From Mesorhizobium ciceri WSM4083 (GTDB lineage Bacteria; Pseudomonadota; Alphaproteobacteria; Rhizobiales; Rhizobiaceae), in assembly GCF_000519305.1 (NCBI RefSeq), contig NZ_KI912610.1, positions 963,949 to 1,027,948 on the forward strand: DNA of 64,000 nt. Reading direction: 5' to 3'. The notes beneath the pieces are model-generated. The model searched no databases and was not told the DNA's origin. It saw nothing but the letters and a program-made list of their open reading frames with translations. The position numbers and the translations under genes are program-made. Positions within the stretch are counted from its first letter, which is position 1; the number at the start of each line of letters is the position of its first letter. Of this stretch, positions 52,130 to 61,722 are shown in pieces.

Positions 52130-55100
52130 TCATTCGGCGGCCTGAAGTTCCGGCCGCGCCGGCGTGCCCGACAGGCGTTCGAGCAGCCTTTGGCGTTCGC
52201 CGGCGGCCTTTTGCGCGCTGGCTTGGCGGACGTGGCCATAGCCGCGAATAAGGGCCGGCACCGAGGCCAGCGCAACCGCCGCATCGACCTTGGCCGGGGC
52301 CAGCGATCCGGCGATGAGCTCCAGATCCGCCTCGTACCGCGCCAGCAGCTGCCGCTCCATGCGCCGCTCGGCGGTGTAGCCGAACAGGTCGAAGGCGGTG
52401 CCACGCAGACCTTTCATCGCCGTCAACAGGCGAAAACCCTTCATCATCCACGGGCCGAAGCTCGATTTCCTCGGGCTGCCGTCATTGCCACGACGGCCCA
52501 TGATCGGCGGAGCGAGGTGGAATTCAAGTTTGTCATAGCTCTGAAACTGTTTTCCGAGTTCGGCGGCGAAAGAGCCGTCTGTGTAAAGACGCGCCACCTC
52601 ATATTCGTCCTTGATCGCCATCAGCTTGAACAGGTTCCTGGCGGCAGCTTCCGACACCGCGGTCGACCCAGGCACGGCCTTCGCTTCGGCGGCGCGCAAA
52701 ACGGCCAGTTTTCCGGCATAACGCCTGCCATAGGCGGCGTTCTGATAGGCGGTCAGGAAGGCGACGCGGCGGGCGACGATGTCGTCCAGTGTCTCGGCGA
52801 CATCCGTGGCCTGGCCGGCCTTTCCAGCCACGGCCGGACCCGGCTGGGCAACGAGCCCGCGCACGAAATCCGGCTGATGGGCAGCGCGACGTCCCCAGCG
52901 GAAAGCGGCGATGTTCATCGCCACGGCTTCGCCATTGAGCTCGATCGCCTTCTCGACGGCCTCGGCCGACAATGGCAGGCCGCCATGCTGGAAGGCAAAG
53001 CCGAGCATGAACATGTTGGCGCCGAGCGAATTGCCGAAAAGCGCCGTGGCGGTGCGGGTGGCGTCGAAGAAATGCGCCTTGTCGTCGCCCGCCGCCGCGC
53101 GGATCGCCTTTTTCAGCCGCTCTATCGGCAACGAAAAATCGGCCGAGCGGGCGAATTCGCCGGGCATGATCTCGGCGGTATTGGCGACAAAGATGGTGTG
53201 GCCCTCGCGCACCGCGGTCAGCACCTTCTTGGCGCCCGACACGACGAGATCGCAGCCAAGCACCAGATCGGCCTTGCCGGCCGAAACGCGGATGGCATGG
53301 ATGTCGTCCGGGGTGCGGGCGATGCGGACATGCGTGAACACCGAGCCGCCCTTCTGGGCGAGGCCGGCCATGTCGATCATGCCGCAGCCCTTGTCCTCCA
53401 GATGCGCCGCCATGCCGAGCACCGCACCGACGGTGACGACGCCGGTGCCGCCGACGCCGTCGATGATCGCCGCCCAGCCCTGGTCGCTGAGCGGGAATTG
53501 CGCCGGCACGGGCACGCCTTCCAGCGGATCGGCTTTGCCGGCCAGGCCCTCGGCCTTGCGGATCTTGGCGCCGTGCACGGTGACGAAGGACGGGCAGAAG
53601 CCGTCGACGCAGGAGAAATCCTTGTTGCAGCTCGACTGGTCGATCTTGCGCTTGCGGCCGAATTCGGTCTCGACCGGCTGGATCGAGACGCAGTTCGACT
53701 GTACGCCGCAATCGCCGCAGCCTTCGCAGACCAGTTCGTTGATGAAGACCCGCTTGTCGGGATCGGGGAAGGTGCCGCGCTTGCGGCGGCGGCGCTTTTC
53801 GGCGGCGCAGGTCTGGTCGTAGAGCAGCACCGAAACGCCCTTGACGTCGCGCAGCTCGCGCTGAACGAGATCGAGGTCGTCGCGGTGGTGGATGGTGGCG
53901 CCGGCCGGGAATTCGGCCTTGCCGGCATATTTGCCGGGCTCATCGGTGACGATGGCGATGCGGTCTACGCCTTCGGCGCGCACCTGCCTGGCGATCATGT
54001 CGACGGTCAGGCCGCCTTCGTGCGGCTGGCCGCCGGTCATGGCGACGGCGTCATTGTAGAGGATCTTGTAGGTGATGTTGGCATCGCTCGACAGCGCGAA
54101 GCGGATCGCCAGCGTACCGGAATGGTTGTAGGTGCCGTCGCCAAGATTCTGGAAGATGTGCTCGCGCTTGGAGAACGGCGCCTGGCCGACCCATTGCGCG
54201 CCCTCGCCGCCCATGGCCGTGAAGCCGACGGTGTTGCGGTCCATCCACAGCGCCATGAAGTGGCAGCCGATGCCGGCCGCGGCGATCGAGCCGTCCGGCA
54301 CCTTGGTGGACGAATTGTGCGGGCAGCCGGAACAGAAGAACGGCGTGCGCGAGCCGATGTCGGTGGCCTCGGTGAGCATTGCCTGGAACTGGCGCAGTTT
54401 TGCCACCCGCGCCGAAATCTCTTCGGACGGACCGATGGTCCTGACGATCCTCTCGCCAAGCGCGATGGCGATCTCGTTGGGATCGAGCGCGCCCTTGGCC
54501 GGAAACAGCCAGTCGCCGCGCTCGTCCTTCTTGCCGATAATGACCGGTTGGGTGGCAGTGCCATAAAGGCTTTCGCGCAGCTGCACTTCGATCAGCGAGC
54601 GCTTCTCCTCGACGACCACGATGGTGTCGAGGCCGCGGGCGAAATCGGCGAGGTGATGCAGGTCGAGCGGCCAGGGACAGCCGACCTTGAACAGCCGCAC
54701 GCCGATGCGGTTGGCGGCCGCCTCGTCGATGCCGATATCCTCCAGCGCCTGGCGGACATCGAGGTAGCTCTTGCCGAGCGTGATGATGCCTATCTTCGGG
54801 TTGCGGCCGCCCGAATAGACAATGCGGTTCAGCCCGTTGGCAAGGATGAAGGCGGAGGCCGCGGCGCGCTTGTGCTCATGCAGCCGCTCCTCCTGGCCGA
54901 GCATGTCGATCTCGTGGCGGATGTTGAGGCCGCCGGGCGGCATATCGAACTCCGGCACGACGATATTCAGCCGCTCGAGCGCGGCATCGACCGAGGCGGT
55001 CGATTCGATGTTGTCCTTGACGCATTTGATCGCCGCCCAGGTACCGGCAAAGCGCGACATGGCAAAACCGTAGAGCCCGTAGTCGATGATCTCCTGGACA

Positions 55101-55624
55101 CCAGCCGGGTTGAGGATCGGCACCATCGTGTCGACGAACAGGAATTCGGTGGCGTGCGCATTGGTCGAGGATTCGGCCATATGGTCGTCGCCCATCAAGG
55201 CGAGCACACCGCCATGCTTCGACGAGCCGGCGAGGTTGGCATGGCGGAACACGTCGCCGGAACGATCGACGCCCGGCCCTTTGCCATACCAGACCGAAAA
55301 GACGCCGTCATGGGTGCCCTCGCCCAGCAGTTCCGTCTGCTGCGACCCCCAGCAAGCGGTGGCGGCAAGCTCCTCGTTGAGACCCGGCTGGAAGACGATG
55401 TCAGCTTGGGCGAGCTGTTTCTTCGCCTTCCACAGCTGCATGTCGAGGCCGCCGAGCGGCGAACCGCGATAGCCGGAGACGAAGCCGGCCGTGTTCAAGC
55501 CGGCGCGACGGTCGCGCTCGCGCTGCATCAGCAGCATGCGAATGACCGCCTGCGCGCCGGACAGGAAGATGCGCTCCTTTGCGAGATCGAACTTGTCGTC
55601 TAGCGCGACGTCGTGCAGCGTCAT
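52130..55624 (-). CDS. Indolepyruvate ferredoxin oxidoreductase-family protein (fused)
   Basis: 1164 residues. N-terminal pyrimidine-binding half (LSGAQAVIRMLLMQRERDRR, FVSGYRGSPLGGLDMQLW), a ThDP half (GDGTYNHSGTLAIRFA), an iron-sulfur region CEGCGDCGVQSNCVSIQPVE with CNKDFSCVDGFCPSF, then a gamma-type domain (GVGGTGVVTVGAVLGMAAHL) and a long C-terminal extension. This single-chain form of the IorAB enzymes oxidatively decarboxylates aryl- or branched-chain 2-oxo acids to acyl-CoA, passing electrons to a ferredoxin. ATG at 55624 (MTLHDVALDDKFDL) has GAGG upstream. Confidence 0.9.
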   Translation of the reverse strand: MTLHDVALDDKFDLAKERIFLSGAQAVIRMLLMQRERDRRAGLNTAGFVSGYRGSPLGGLDMQLWKAKKQLAQADIVFQPGLNEELAATACWGSQQTELLGEGTHDGVFSVWYGKGPGVDRSGDVFRHANLAGSSKHGGVLALMGDDHMAESSTNAHATEFLFVDTMVPILNPAGVQEIIDYGLYGFAMSRFAGTWAAIKCVKDNIESTASVDAALERLNIVVPEFDMPPGGLNIRHEIDMLGQEERLHEHKRAAASAFILANGLNRIVYSGGRNPKIGIITLGKSYLDVRQALEDIGIDEAAANRIGVRLFKVGCPWPLDLHHLADFARGLDTIVVVEEKRSLIEVQLRESLYGTATQPVIIGKKDERGDWLFPAKGALDPNEIAIALGERIVRTIGPSEEISARVAKLRQFQAMLTEATDIGSRTPFFCSGCPHNSSTKVPDGSIAAAGIGCHFMALWMDRNTVGFTAMGGEGAQWVGQAPFSKREHIFQNLGDGTYNHSGTLAIRFALSSDANITYKILYNDAVAMTGGQPHEGGLTVDMIARQVRAEGVDRIAIVTDEPGKYAGKAEFPAGATIHHRDDLDLVQRELRDVKGVSVLLYDQTCAAEKRRRRKRGTFPDPDKRVFINELVCEGCGDCGVQSNCVSIQPVETEFGRKRKIDQSSCNKDFSCVDGFCPSFVTVHGAKIRKAEGLAGKADPLEGVPVPAQFPLSDQGWAAIIDGVGGTGVVTVGAVLGMAAHLEDKGCGMIDMAGLAQKGGSVFTHVRIARTPDDIHAIRVSAGKADLVLGCDLVVSGAKKVLTAVREGHTIFVANTAEIMPGEFARSADFSLPIERLKKAIRAAAGDDKAHFFDATRTATALFGNSLGANMFMLGFAFQHGGLPLSAEAVEKAIELNGEAVAMNIAAFRWGRRAAHQPDFVRGLVAQPGPAVAGKAGQATDVAETLDDIVARRVAFLTAYQNAAYGRRYAGKLAVLRAAEAKAVPGSTAVSEAAARNLFKLMAIKDEYEVARLYTDGSFAAELGKQFQSYDKLEFHLAPPIMGRRGNDGSPRKSSFGPWMMKGFRLLTAMKGLRGTAFDLFGYTAERRMERQLLARYEADLELIAGSLAPAKVDAAVALASVPALIRGYGHVRQASAQKAAGERQRLLERLSGTPARPELQAAE

Positions 55625-55843
55625 CAGGCATTTCCTCTGCGGAGGCCACGCGGGGCAGGCAGCCAACGTCGGGGTCGGATGACGCATCCTTTCTCCCCTT
55701 GCAAGGCAGGTCAAACAAAATCGCAGATGCCAGGCAACGCGCAACGAACAGTCCGCGGCCATCCTGAATCGGGTATGAAACCGATCGGCGCACATTGCCC
55801 GGCGCACGAAAATTCCAGCTGCGGCCCGGATGGCCGCGACGCG

Positions 55844-56380
55844 TCAGCCGCCCTTCGAGCAATCCGGCTTCGGTTCGCCCGGCAGCTTGCCGTCGGGATG
55901 GCCGACGAGATCGGGATTGGCGGTGTAGAGCTGGTCGATAACCAGCGGCCGGTCGGGCAGGATCGACTGGTCTTCCGTCGACATCAGCGTGGTGTCGATC
56001 TTCTGCAGGACCGCGCCGTCGGCGCCCTTGATGCTGATGGCAATCGCGTAGGGTTTGTTCTTGACGACGCAGGTCAGTGCCGGGCTCTCCAGCGTCACCT
56101 TGTCGAGCTTCGGCCAGACCTTCTGCTCGACCAGCAGAGGTGCGCCGCCGGCGGGATCCTGGAAGCTGGCGACCGCCACCTGGCCCTCTCCCATCGGCTT
56201 CAGCGGCCGCAGGGTCACCACATAAGTCGCCCTCGCGAGGCGATAGTTGAAGACGAATATCTTGCCAGAAATCTCGAACAGCTTGCCTTCGTCATTGCCG
56301 GTATCGCGGCAGGCGCCGAGCGCAACGGCCACGATGAGCGCCGCGCCAACAAGGATCGAACGGGAAAGGCCGCTACGCAT
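55844..56380 (-). CDS. Lipoprotein of unknown function
   Basis: 178 residues. SRSILVGAALIVAVALGACR carries a lipobox (LGAC), so the mature protein should be lipid-anchored at the Cys. The body (KLFEISGKIFVFNYRLARAT, YVVTLRPLKPMGEGQVAVAS) is beta-rich and has two more cysteines (ALTCVVKN and PKPDCSKGG). Two starts are possible, 56392 and 56380; the second has GAGG six bases upstream. It overlaps the end of the CGNR gene by eight bases. Family not recognised. Confidence 0.78.
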   Translation of the reverse strand: MRSGLSRSILVGAALIVAVALGACRDTGNDEGKLFEISGKIFVFNYRLARATYVVTLRPLKPMGEGQVAVASFQDPAGGAPLLVEQKVWPKLDKVTLESPALTCVVKNKPYAIAISIKGADGAVLQKIDTTLMSTEDQSILPDRPLVIDQLYTANPDLVGHPDGKLPGEPKPDCSKGG

Positions 56381-56984
56381 TCCTGACCTCATTTTCCGCC
56401 ATGCGACGGCGGCGATAGTGACGGCTTGCCTTCTGACGGTTGCCGCACACCGCCATGTCGCACCAAAGGCGGCTGGAATTGCGGCTTCTGTCGACGAATA
56501 GCCAGGTGCAGTTGGGACAGATCCTCAGCCTTGCGACGGTGTCGTCGCGCAGAAGCGATAGCGCCGAAACCGCCAGCGCCGCCTCGAAGGCGATCGGCGT
56601 CAGGGGATCACCGAACGGCCTTCCCGGCGCACCGATCTCGGTCCGGCTGCCGGCAAGGCCAACGGCGCAGGCTCTCAGGAACCCGGGCAGATCAGTGGTG
56701 GCGACCGCACCCTTCGAGGCCGCTCCACGAAACAGCCGGTCCGTCGCCTCGCGGATCGACAGCACGACGGGCGCGATCGCCGCCGCCGAGGATACCGCCA
56801 GCGGCCTGTCGCCAAGTTCGGCGGCGCGAAAGCGGCTCGCCGCGTCGGCGAAGCGGGCAATCTCGGCCGGATCGTCGAAGCGGTCGAAGGTTCGCTCCGG
56901 ATCGCCGCGCAGCACGACGGTGTTCGCCGTGTCGAGCGCAAGCAGGCCGCCGGTGAAGCGGTGCAGGGTCCAGGATACCGTCAT
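56373..56984 (-). CDS. CGNR zinc-finger transcriptional regulator (ABATE domain)
   Basis: 203 residues. The N-terminal ABATE-type domain (GGLLALDTANTVVLRGDPER) is followed by a C-terminal CGNR zinc finger with CPNCTWLFVDRSRNSSRLWC then DMAVCGNRQKASRHYRRRR. Such proteins are putative stress or ligand-responsive regulators. The ATG lies only six bases after a TTGTCA-16-TAGATT promoter-like pair, suggesting a leaderless message. Divergent from the LivH-type permease with an inverted repeat between them, so it may control both. Confidence 0.85.
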   Translation of the reverse strand: MTVSWTLHRFTGGLLALDTANTVVLRGDPERTFDRFDDPAEIARFADAASRFRAAELGDRPLAVSSAAAIAPVVLSIREATDRLFRGAASKGAVATTDLPGFLRACAVGLAGSRTEIGAPGRPFGDPLTPIAFEAALAVSALSLLRDDTVARLRICPNCTWLFVDRSRNSSRLWCDMAVCGNRQKASRHYRRRRMAENEVRNA

Positions 56985-56990
56985 TCCGAA

Positions 56991-57026
56991 AATCTAACCG
57001 ATAAATCGTATTTGACAAGTTAGATT
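56991..57026. promoter_or_regulatory. Inverted repeat between CGNR regulator and LivH-type permease
   Basis: Perfect 8-bp arms AATCTAAC (56991-56998) and GTTAGATT (57019-57026) are separated by 20 bases. On the minus strand they overlap TTGTCA and TAGATT (16-base spacing), a promoter-like pair for the CGNR gene; TTGACA lies on the plus strand at 57012-57017. Confidence 0.55.
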
Positions 57027-57131
57027 CAGCGATGCAGTTTCTCTACAGGCGCGGACTCCGTTGCCTTTGTTTTGAGCATGTCGTTGGCCAGGACCGCTTC
57101 ACACTTTGGGCGGCATGCTTCGAGGTTTTGC

Positions 57132-58037
57132 ATGCTCTATTTCTTCCAGCAGGTGTTGAACGGGCTGCATTCGGGCGCGCTCTATGCGCTGCTCGCCTTT
57201 GGCTATGTGCTGACCAACGGCATCCTGCACCGCACCAATCTCGCCTATGGCGCGTTGTTCGCCTTTTGCGGCCAGACGATGATCCTGACCGCGGCCTTCG
57301 GCTATCAGGTGCTGTGGCTGACGCTGCTGGCGGCGGTGGCGCTCGGCGTCGTCGCTGCGTTCCTCTATGCCGCGCTGATCAGCCACGTGCTGTCGCGCAG
57401 TGTCTTCGAACCTTTGGCCGATCGCACGCCCAATGCAATCGTGGTGACGACGCTCGGCATCCTGCTGCTGCTGTCCGAAGCGAGCCGTATCGCCGCCGAC
57501 ACGCATGATCTGTGGCTGCCGCCGATGCTGGCGCAGCCTATGATTTTCGCGCAGGGCGCCACCTTCAAGGCAACGCTGACGCTCATCCAGATCATCGACT
57601 GCGCCGTGGTGGTGGCGGCAATCGCGCTGGCCAGCCGGGCCTTTGCCCGGTCGAGCTTCGGACGGCGCTGGCGCGCCGTCTCCGACGACCCCAAGGCAGC
57701 CGCGATGTGCGGCGTCGACGTGCGCGCGGTGTTCCGGCGCGCGGTGCTGTTCGGCGGCTTCTGCGCCGCACTGGCCGGTGTCATGGCCGGGCTTTATTAT
57801 GGCAATGTCAGCTTCGGCTCGGGCCTCGTCTATGGACTGAAAATCCTGTTCGTGACGGCGGTCGGCGGCTATCTCTCGCCACCGCGCGCGGCGCTCGGCG
57901 CGGCCGCCTTCGGCATGGCCGAATCGCTGTGGGCAGGCTACTTCCCGGTCGAGTGGCGCGACGCGTGGATGTATTTGTTCCTGGTCACGACGCTGATCCT
58001 GATCGGCGCCGGCCGCGACACCGGCAAAATCGCCTGA
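57132..58037 (+). CDS. Orphan LivH-type ABC permease
   Basis: 301 residues. VLNGLHSGALYALLAFGYVL, GILHRTNLAYGALFAFCGQT, VFEPLADRTPNAIVVTTLGI and VSDDPKAAAMCGVDV are the LivH landmarks. ATG at 57132 with GAGG seven bases upstream. No LivM, ATPase or binding-protein gene adjoins it; the next genes are a TRAP transporter. It may be a leftover or share the ATPases of another importer, such as the one at 915-6092. Divergent from the CGNR regulator. Confidence 0.82.
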   Translation: MLYFFQQVLNGLHSGALYALLAFGYVLTNGILHRTNLAYGALFAFCGQTMILTAAFGYQVLWLTLLAAVALGVVAAFLYAALISHVLSRSVFEPLADRTPNAIVVTTLGILLLLSEASRIAADTHDLWLPPMLAQPMIFAQGATFKATLTLIQIIDCAVVVAAIALASRAFARSSFGRRWRAVSDDPKAAAMCGVDVRAVFRRAVLFGGFCAALAGVMAGLYYGNVSFGSGLVYGLKILFVTAVGGYLSPPRAALGAAAFGMAESLWAGYFPVEWRDAWMYLFLVTTLILIGAGRDTGKIA

Positions 58038-58224
58038 AAACGTCAGACTTTGGTTGCATGACGCCAGGGCAGATCGCCGCTATTGGGCACTGTCTGCCAT
58101 GCGATGATATTTGCTGCCTCTATCCTTGTTGACCCGTCAGTCCACGCGCGGCATACCGTTGGACCACACGGCGTGACGGACAAAAAGGGGGAAGCCGGCA
58201 CGCCTCCGGTACAGGGAGGAATGC

Positions 58225-58809
58225 ATGGCAGGGCTGCTCGCTCTATCCAGGACTATTGATCGCGCCAACGAATTCATCGGCAAATGGATATCGTGGCTGA
58301 TCCTGCTGGCGATCCTGGTGAGCGCCGCCAATGCCATTATCCGCAAGGTGTTCGACATTTCCTCGAACGCCTGGCTCGAGCTGCAATGGTATCTGTTCGG
58401 CGCCGCCTTCATGCTGGCCGCCGCCTATACGCTGAAGCAGAACGAACACATCCGCATCGACGTCGTCTACGGCCTGTTTCCACGCCGCGTGCAGCACTGG
58501 ATCGACCTTTTCGGGCATGTCTTCTTCCTGATGCCGTTCGTGACGCTGATGGTGATCTATTTCGTTCCCTATGTGTCGCTGTCGTTTCGCAGCGGCGAGA
58601 TGTCCAACAATTCCGGCGGCCTGATCATCTGGCCGGCCAAGGCCATCCTGCTCGTCGGTTTTTTCCTGCTCGCGCTCCAGGGCATCTCCGAGATCATCAA
58701 GAAGATCGCCATCATGCGCGGCAACATGGACGACCCCAATCCCTTCATATCGGTGCATGAGCAGGCCGAACTCGAAGCCAAGGCGCTGGCCGACGAGGTG
58801 CGTTCGTGA
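58225..58809 (+). CDS. TRAP transporter small permease (TakQ/DctQ)
   Basis: 194 residues with four membrane segments. SWLILLAILVSAANAIIRKV, AWLELQWYLFGAAFMLAAAY, TLKQNEHIRIDVVYGLFPRR and MSNNSGGLIIWPAKAILLVG are small-permease landmarks. SD GGGAGGA. Coupled by TGATG to the large permease. It links the two membrane halves of a secondary importer driven by the sodium or proton gradient. Confidence 0.9.
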   Translation: MAGLLALSRTIDRANEFIGKWISWLILLAILVSAANAIIRKVFDISSNAWLELQWYLFGAAFMLAAAYTLKQNEHIRIDVVYGLFPRRVQHWIDLFGHVFFLMPFVTLMVIYFVPYVSLSFRSGEMSNNSGGLIIWPAKAILLVGFFLLALQGISEIIKKIAIMRGNMDDPNPFISVHEQAELEAKALADEVRS

Positions 58810-60590
58810 TGGAGTTCATCGCGCAGAACATGGCGCCGATCATGTTCGCCTCGCTGATCATTTTCCTGCTGATCGGCTACCCCGTCGCTTTTTCCTTGGC
58901 CGCCAACGGCTTGATGTTCTTCTTCATCGGCGTGCTGCTGTCGCCTTATTCCGGAGGATCGATCAACCTCGCCTGGCCGCTCCTGCACGCATTGCCGGAT
59001 AATTTCTACGGCAGCCGGGTGATGTCGAACGACACGCTGCTGGCCATCCCGTTCTTCACCTTCATGGGCATCGTGCTCGAGCGATCGGGCATGGCCGAAG
59101 ACCTGCTCGACACGATCGGTCAGCTGTTCGGGCCAATCCGCGGCGGCCTTGCCTATGCGGTGATCTTCGTCGGCGCGCTTTTGGCTGCGACCACCGGCGT
59201 GGTGGCGGCTTCCGTCATCGCCATGGGCCTGATCTCGCTGCCGATCATGCTGCGCTATGGCTATGACCGCCGGCTCGCATCCGGTGTCATTGCCGCCTCC
59301 GGCACGCTTGCCCAGATCATCCCGCCGTCACTGGTGCTGATCGTGCTTGCCGACCAGCTCGGCCGCTCGGTCGGCGATATGTACGCGGGCGCGCTGATCC
59401 CGGGCCTCGTGCTCACCGGCCTCTATATGTCCTATATCCTGATCATGTCGATCATCCGGCCGAACTCGATGCCGGCGCTGCCGCTCGAGGCCCGTACCCT
59501 CGGCCATGGCGTGATGTCGCTGCTGGTGGCTTTGCTGGTCACATCAGCGGTTTCCTATGCAGCATATCGTTATCTGGCGCCGGCGCATGGCGACAATGCC
59601 GACATTCTCGGCGCGACCGCCGGGGTGCTGTTCATCTACATCGTGGCCATTGCCGACAAGCGCCTGAACTTCAACATGATGTCCAGGCTGGCGCAGCAGG
59701 TGATCATCGTGCTGATCCCGCCACTGGCGCTGATCTTCCTGGTGCTGGGCACCATCTTCCTGGGCATCGCCACGCCGACCGAAGGCGGCGCCATGGGTTC
59801 CGTCGGCGCCTTGTTCATGGCGGCGGCAAAGGGGCGCTTGTCGCTGGACGTCGTCAAGCAGGCACTGGCCTCGACGACAAGGCTTTCGTCCTTCGTGCTG
59901 TTCATCCTGATCGGCGCACGGGTGTTCTCACTGACCTTCTACGGCGTCAACGGCCACATCTGGGTCGAGCACCTTTTGACGTCGCTGCCGGGCGGCGAGG
60001 TCGGCTTCCTGATCGGCGTCAACATGCTCGTCTTCTTCCTCGCCTTCTTCCTCGACTTCTTCGAATTGGCGTTCATCATCGTACCGCTGCTGGCGCCCGC
60101 CGCCGACAAGCTCGGCATCGACCTGATCTGGTTCGGCGTGCTCCTTGGCGTCAACATGCAGACCAGCTTCATGCACCCGCCCTTCGGCTTCGCGCTGTTC
60201 TACCTGCGTTCGGTGGCCGCGCGCGTGCCCTATCTCGATCGTCTCACCGGCAAACAAATCGCGCCGGTGACCACCGGACAGATCTATTGGGGCGCGGTGC
60301 CCTTTGTCTGCATCCAGGTGATCATGATCGGGTTGACCATCGCCTTTCCGCAAATGGTGATGCACTACAAGGGAACGACTGTCGATCCGGGCACCATCGA
60401 CTACAAGGTACCGGAGGTGCCCGGCCTGTCACCGCTCGGCACACCGCCGGCGGATGGAGCGGCGCCCGCTGGCGGCGGCACGGCGCCGGCAGCTCCCGAT
60501 CTTTCGCAACCGCCCAGTTTCGGCGATCCGGCACCGGCAAAGCCGGCAGCGCCACAGCCCGACCTGTCGCAACCGCCAAGCTTCAACTGA
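58809..60590 (+). CDS. TRAP transporter large permease (TakM/DctM) with proline-rich tail
   Basis: 593 residues, longer than the usual 430 because of a long central region and a C-terminal tail. IPFFTFMGIVLERSGMAEDL, GGLAYAVIFVGALLAATTGV, IPPSLVLIVLADQLGRSVGD and FLDFFELAFIIVPLLAP match TRAP large subunits of the fatty-acid/keto-acid type. The last about 65 residues are Pro/Ala-rich with two copies of PDLSQPPSF. ATG at 58809 overlaps the DctQ stop. Confidence 0.9.
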   Translation: MEFIAQNMAPIMFASLIIFLLIGYPVAFSLAANGLMFFFIGVLLSPYSGGSINLAWPLLHALPDNFYGSRVMSNDTLLAIPFFTFMGIVLERSGMAEDLLDTIGQLFGPIRGGLAYAVIFVGALLAATTGVVAASVIAMGLISLPIMLRYGYDRRLASGVIAASGTLAQIIPPSLVLIVLADQLGRSVGDMYAGALIPGLVLTGLYMSYILIMSIIRPNSMPALPLEARTLGHGVMSLLVALLVTSAVSYAAYRYLAPAHGDNADILGATAGVLFIYIVAIADKRLNFNMMSRLAQQVIIVLIPPLALIFLVLGTIFLGIATPTEGGAMGSVGALFMAAAKGRLSLDVVKQALASTTRLSSFVLFILIGARVFSLTFYGVNGHIWVEHLLTSLPGGEVGFLIGVNMLVFFLAFFLDFFELAFIIVPLLAPAADKLGIDLIWFGVLLGVNMQTSFMHPPFGFALFYLRSVAARVPYLDRLTGKQIAPVTTGQIYWGAVPFVCIQVIMIGLTIAFPQMVMHYKGTTVDPGTIDYKVPEVPGLSPLGTPPADGAAPAGGGTAPAAPDLSQPPSFGDPAPAKPAAPQPDLSQPPSFN

Positions 60591-60596
60591 ACCGGC

Positions 60597-61637
60597 ATGG
60601 TCAAGACCATGAAAGCGGTGCGGCTGGAAGCGGTGGGCGGCATCACGCTGCGCGACGTCGACATGCCTGACATCGGTGCGGATGAGCTGCTGGTGCGCAT
60701 CGAAGCCTGCGGCGTCTGCGGCACGGATCGGCATCTGTTTCACGGCGAATTTCCGTGCACGCCGCCGGTGACGCCCGGCCATGAGTTCTCCGGTATCGTC
60801 GAGGCGATCGGAAAATCGGTCTCGGGTTTTGCCATCGGCGATCGTGTCACCGGCGACCCCAACATCGCCTGCGGGCGCTGCGCGCGTTGTCACGCGGGAC
60901 AAGTCAATCTCTGCAGCAATCTGCGCGCCATCGGCATTCATCGCGACGGCGGCTTTGCCGAATATCTTGCCTTGCCGCAGAAGCAGGCTTTCGTCCTGCC
61001 TGCGAGCCTCGATCCCATGCACGGTGCCTTCTGCGAGCCGCTCGGCTGTTGCCTGCACGGCGTCGACCTTGCCGGGATCAAACCCGGCAGCTCGGTGGTC
61101 GTGCTTGGCGGCGGCGTGATCGGCCTGCTCACCGTACAGCTGGCAAGATTGGCGGGAGCCACGACCATCATCCTGTCGACCAGGCAAGCTTCGCGGCGCG
61201 CGCTGGCCGAGAACCTCGGCGCGACGGTGACGACCGATCCAACCACCGCCGATGTCATCGATGCCATCGCCGGACCGGCGGGGCTGATGCCAGGCGGTGT
61301 CGACGTCGTCTTCGAATGCGCGGGCGTGCGCGAGACCGTCGAGCAGTCCATGCGGCTGGCCCGCGCCGGTGGCACGATCGTCATCGTCGGCGTAACGCCG
61401 CAAGGCATGAAGGCGGAATTCGAGCCGTTCGACCTGTTGTTCCGGGAACTGAAGGTGCTGGGTTCCTTCCTCAATCCCTACACCCATCGCCGCGCCGCCG
61501 AACTCATCGCTTCCGGTGCGATCGAGATCGACAGGCTGATCTCCAGGCAGGTATCGCTTGAAGAAGCGCCAGCGGTGATCGCCAATCCGCCGGCGCCCGG
61601 CGAGGTCAAGGTTCTGGTGGTGCCGCGCCGAGGCTGA
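60597..61637 (+). CDS. Zinc-dependent MDR alcohol/polyol dehydrogenase
   Basis: 346 residues. Catalytic zinc site CGVCGTDRHLFHGE with GHEFSGIVEAIG; structural zinc cysteines CGRCARCHAGQVNLC; Rossmann VVLGGGVIGLLTVQLARLAG. Groups with sorbitol/threonine/erythritol-type dehydrogenases. Starts six bases after the TRAP large permease, so it is probably in the same operon and oxidises the imported compound or a related polyol. Substrate unknown. Confidence 0.88.
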   Translation: MVKTMKAVRLEAVGGITLRDVDMPDIGADELLVRIEACGVCGTDRHLFHGEFPCTPPVTPGHEFSGIVEAIGKSVSGFAIGDRVTGDPNIACGRCARCHAGQVNLCSNLRAIGIHRDGGFAEYLALPQKQAFVLPASLDPMHGAFCEPLGCCLHGVDLAGIKPGSSVVVLGGGVIGLLTVQLARLAGATTIILSTRQASRRALAENLGATVTTDPTTADVIDAIAGPAGLMPGGVDVVFECAGVRETVEQSMRLARAGGTIVIVGVTPQGMKAEFEPFDLLFRELKVLGSFLNPYTHRRAAELIASGAIEIDRLISRQVSLEEAPAVIANPPAPGEVKVLVVPRRG

Positions 61638-61666
61638 ACCGCCGGCTTCGCCTCCTGGGACATACA

Positions 61667-61705
61667 GAAAAGCTCCCTGAGCGGGTTCCGCCCAGAGAGT
61701 TTTTG
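61667..61705. terminator. Imperfect terminator between convergent genes
   Basis: AGCTCCCTGAGCGG pairs with CCGCCCAGAGAGTT (three mismatch/wobble positions) across a 3-base loop and is flanked by A-rich and TTTTT tracts. Lies between the dehydrogenase (plus, stop 61637) and the TakP gene (minus, stop 61723). Confidence 0.65.
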
Positions 61706-61722
61706 AGCAGAAGTCCGGCCGA

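Noticed and set aside
52190..55603. A 1137-residue open frame on the plus strand
   Set aside because: It lies exactly opposite the indolepyruvate oxidoreductase gene; its translation is rich in Arg, Gly, His and Asp with no recognisable domain, as expected for the antisense of GC-rich coding DNA.
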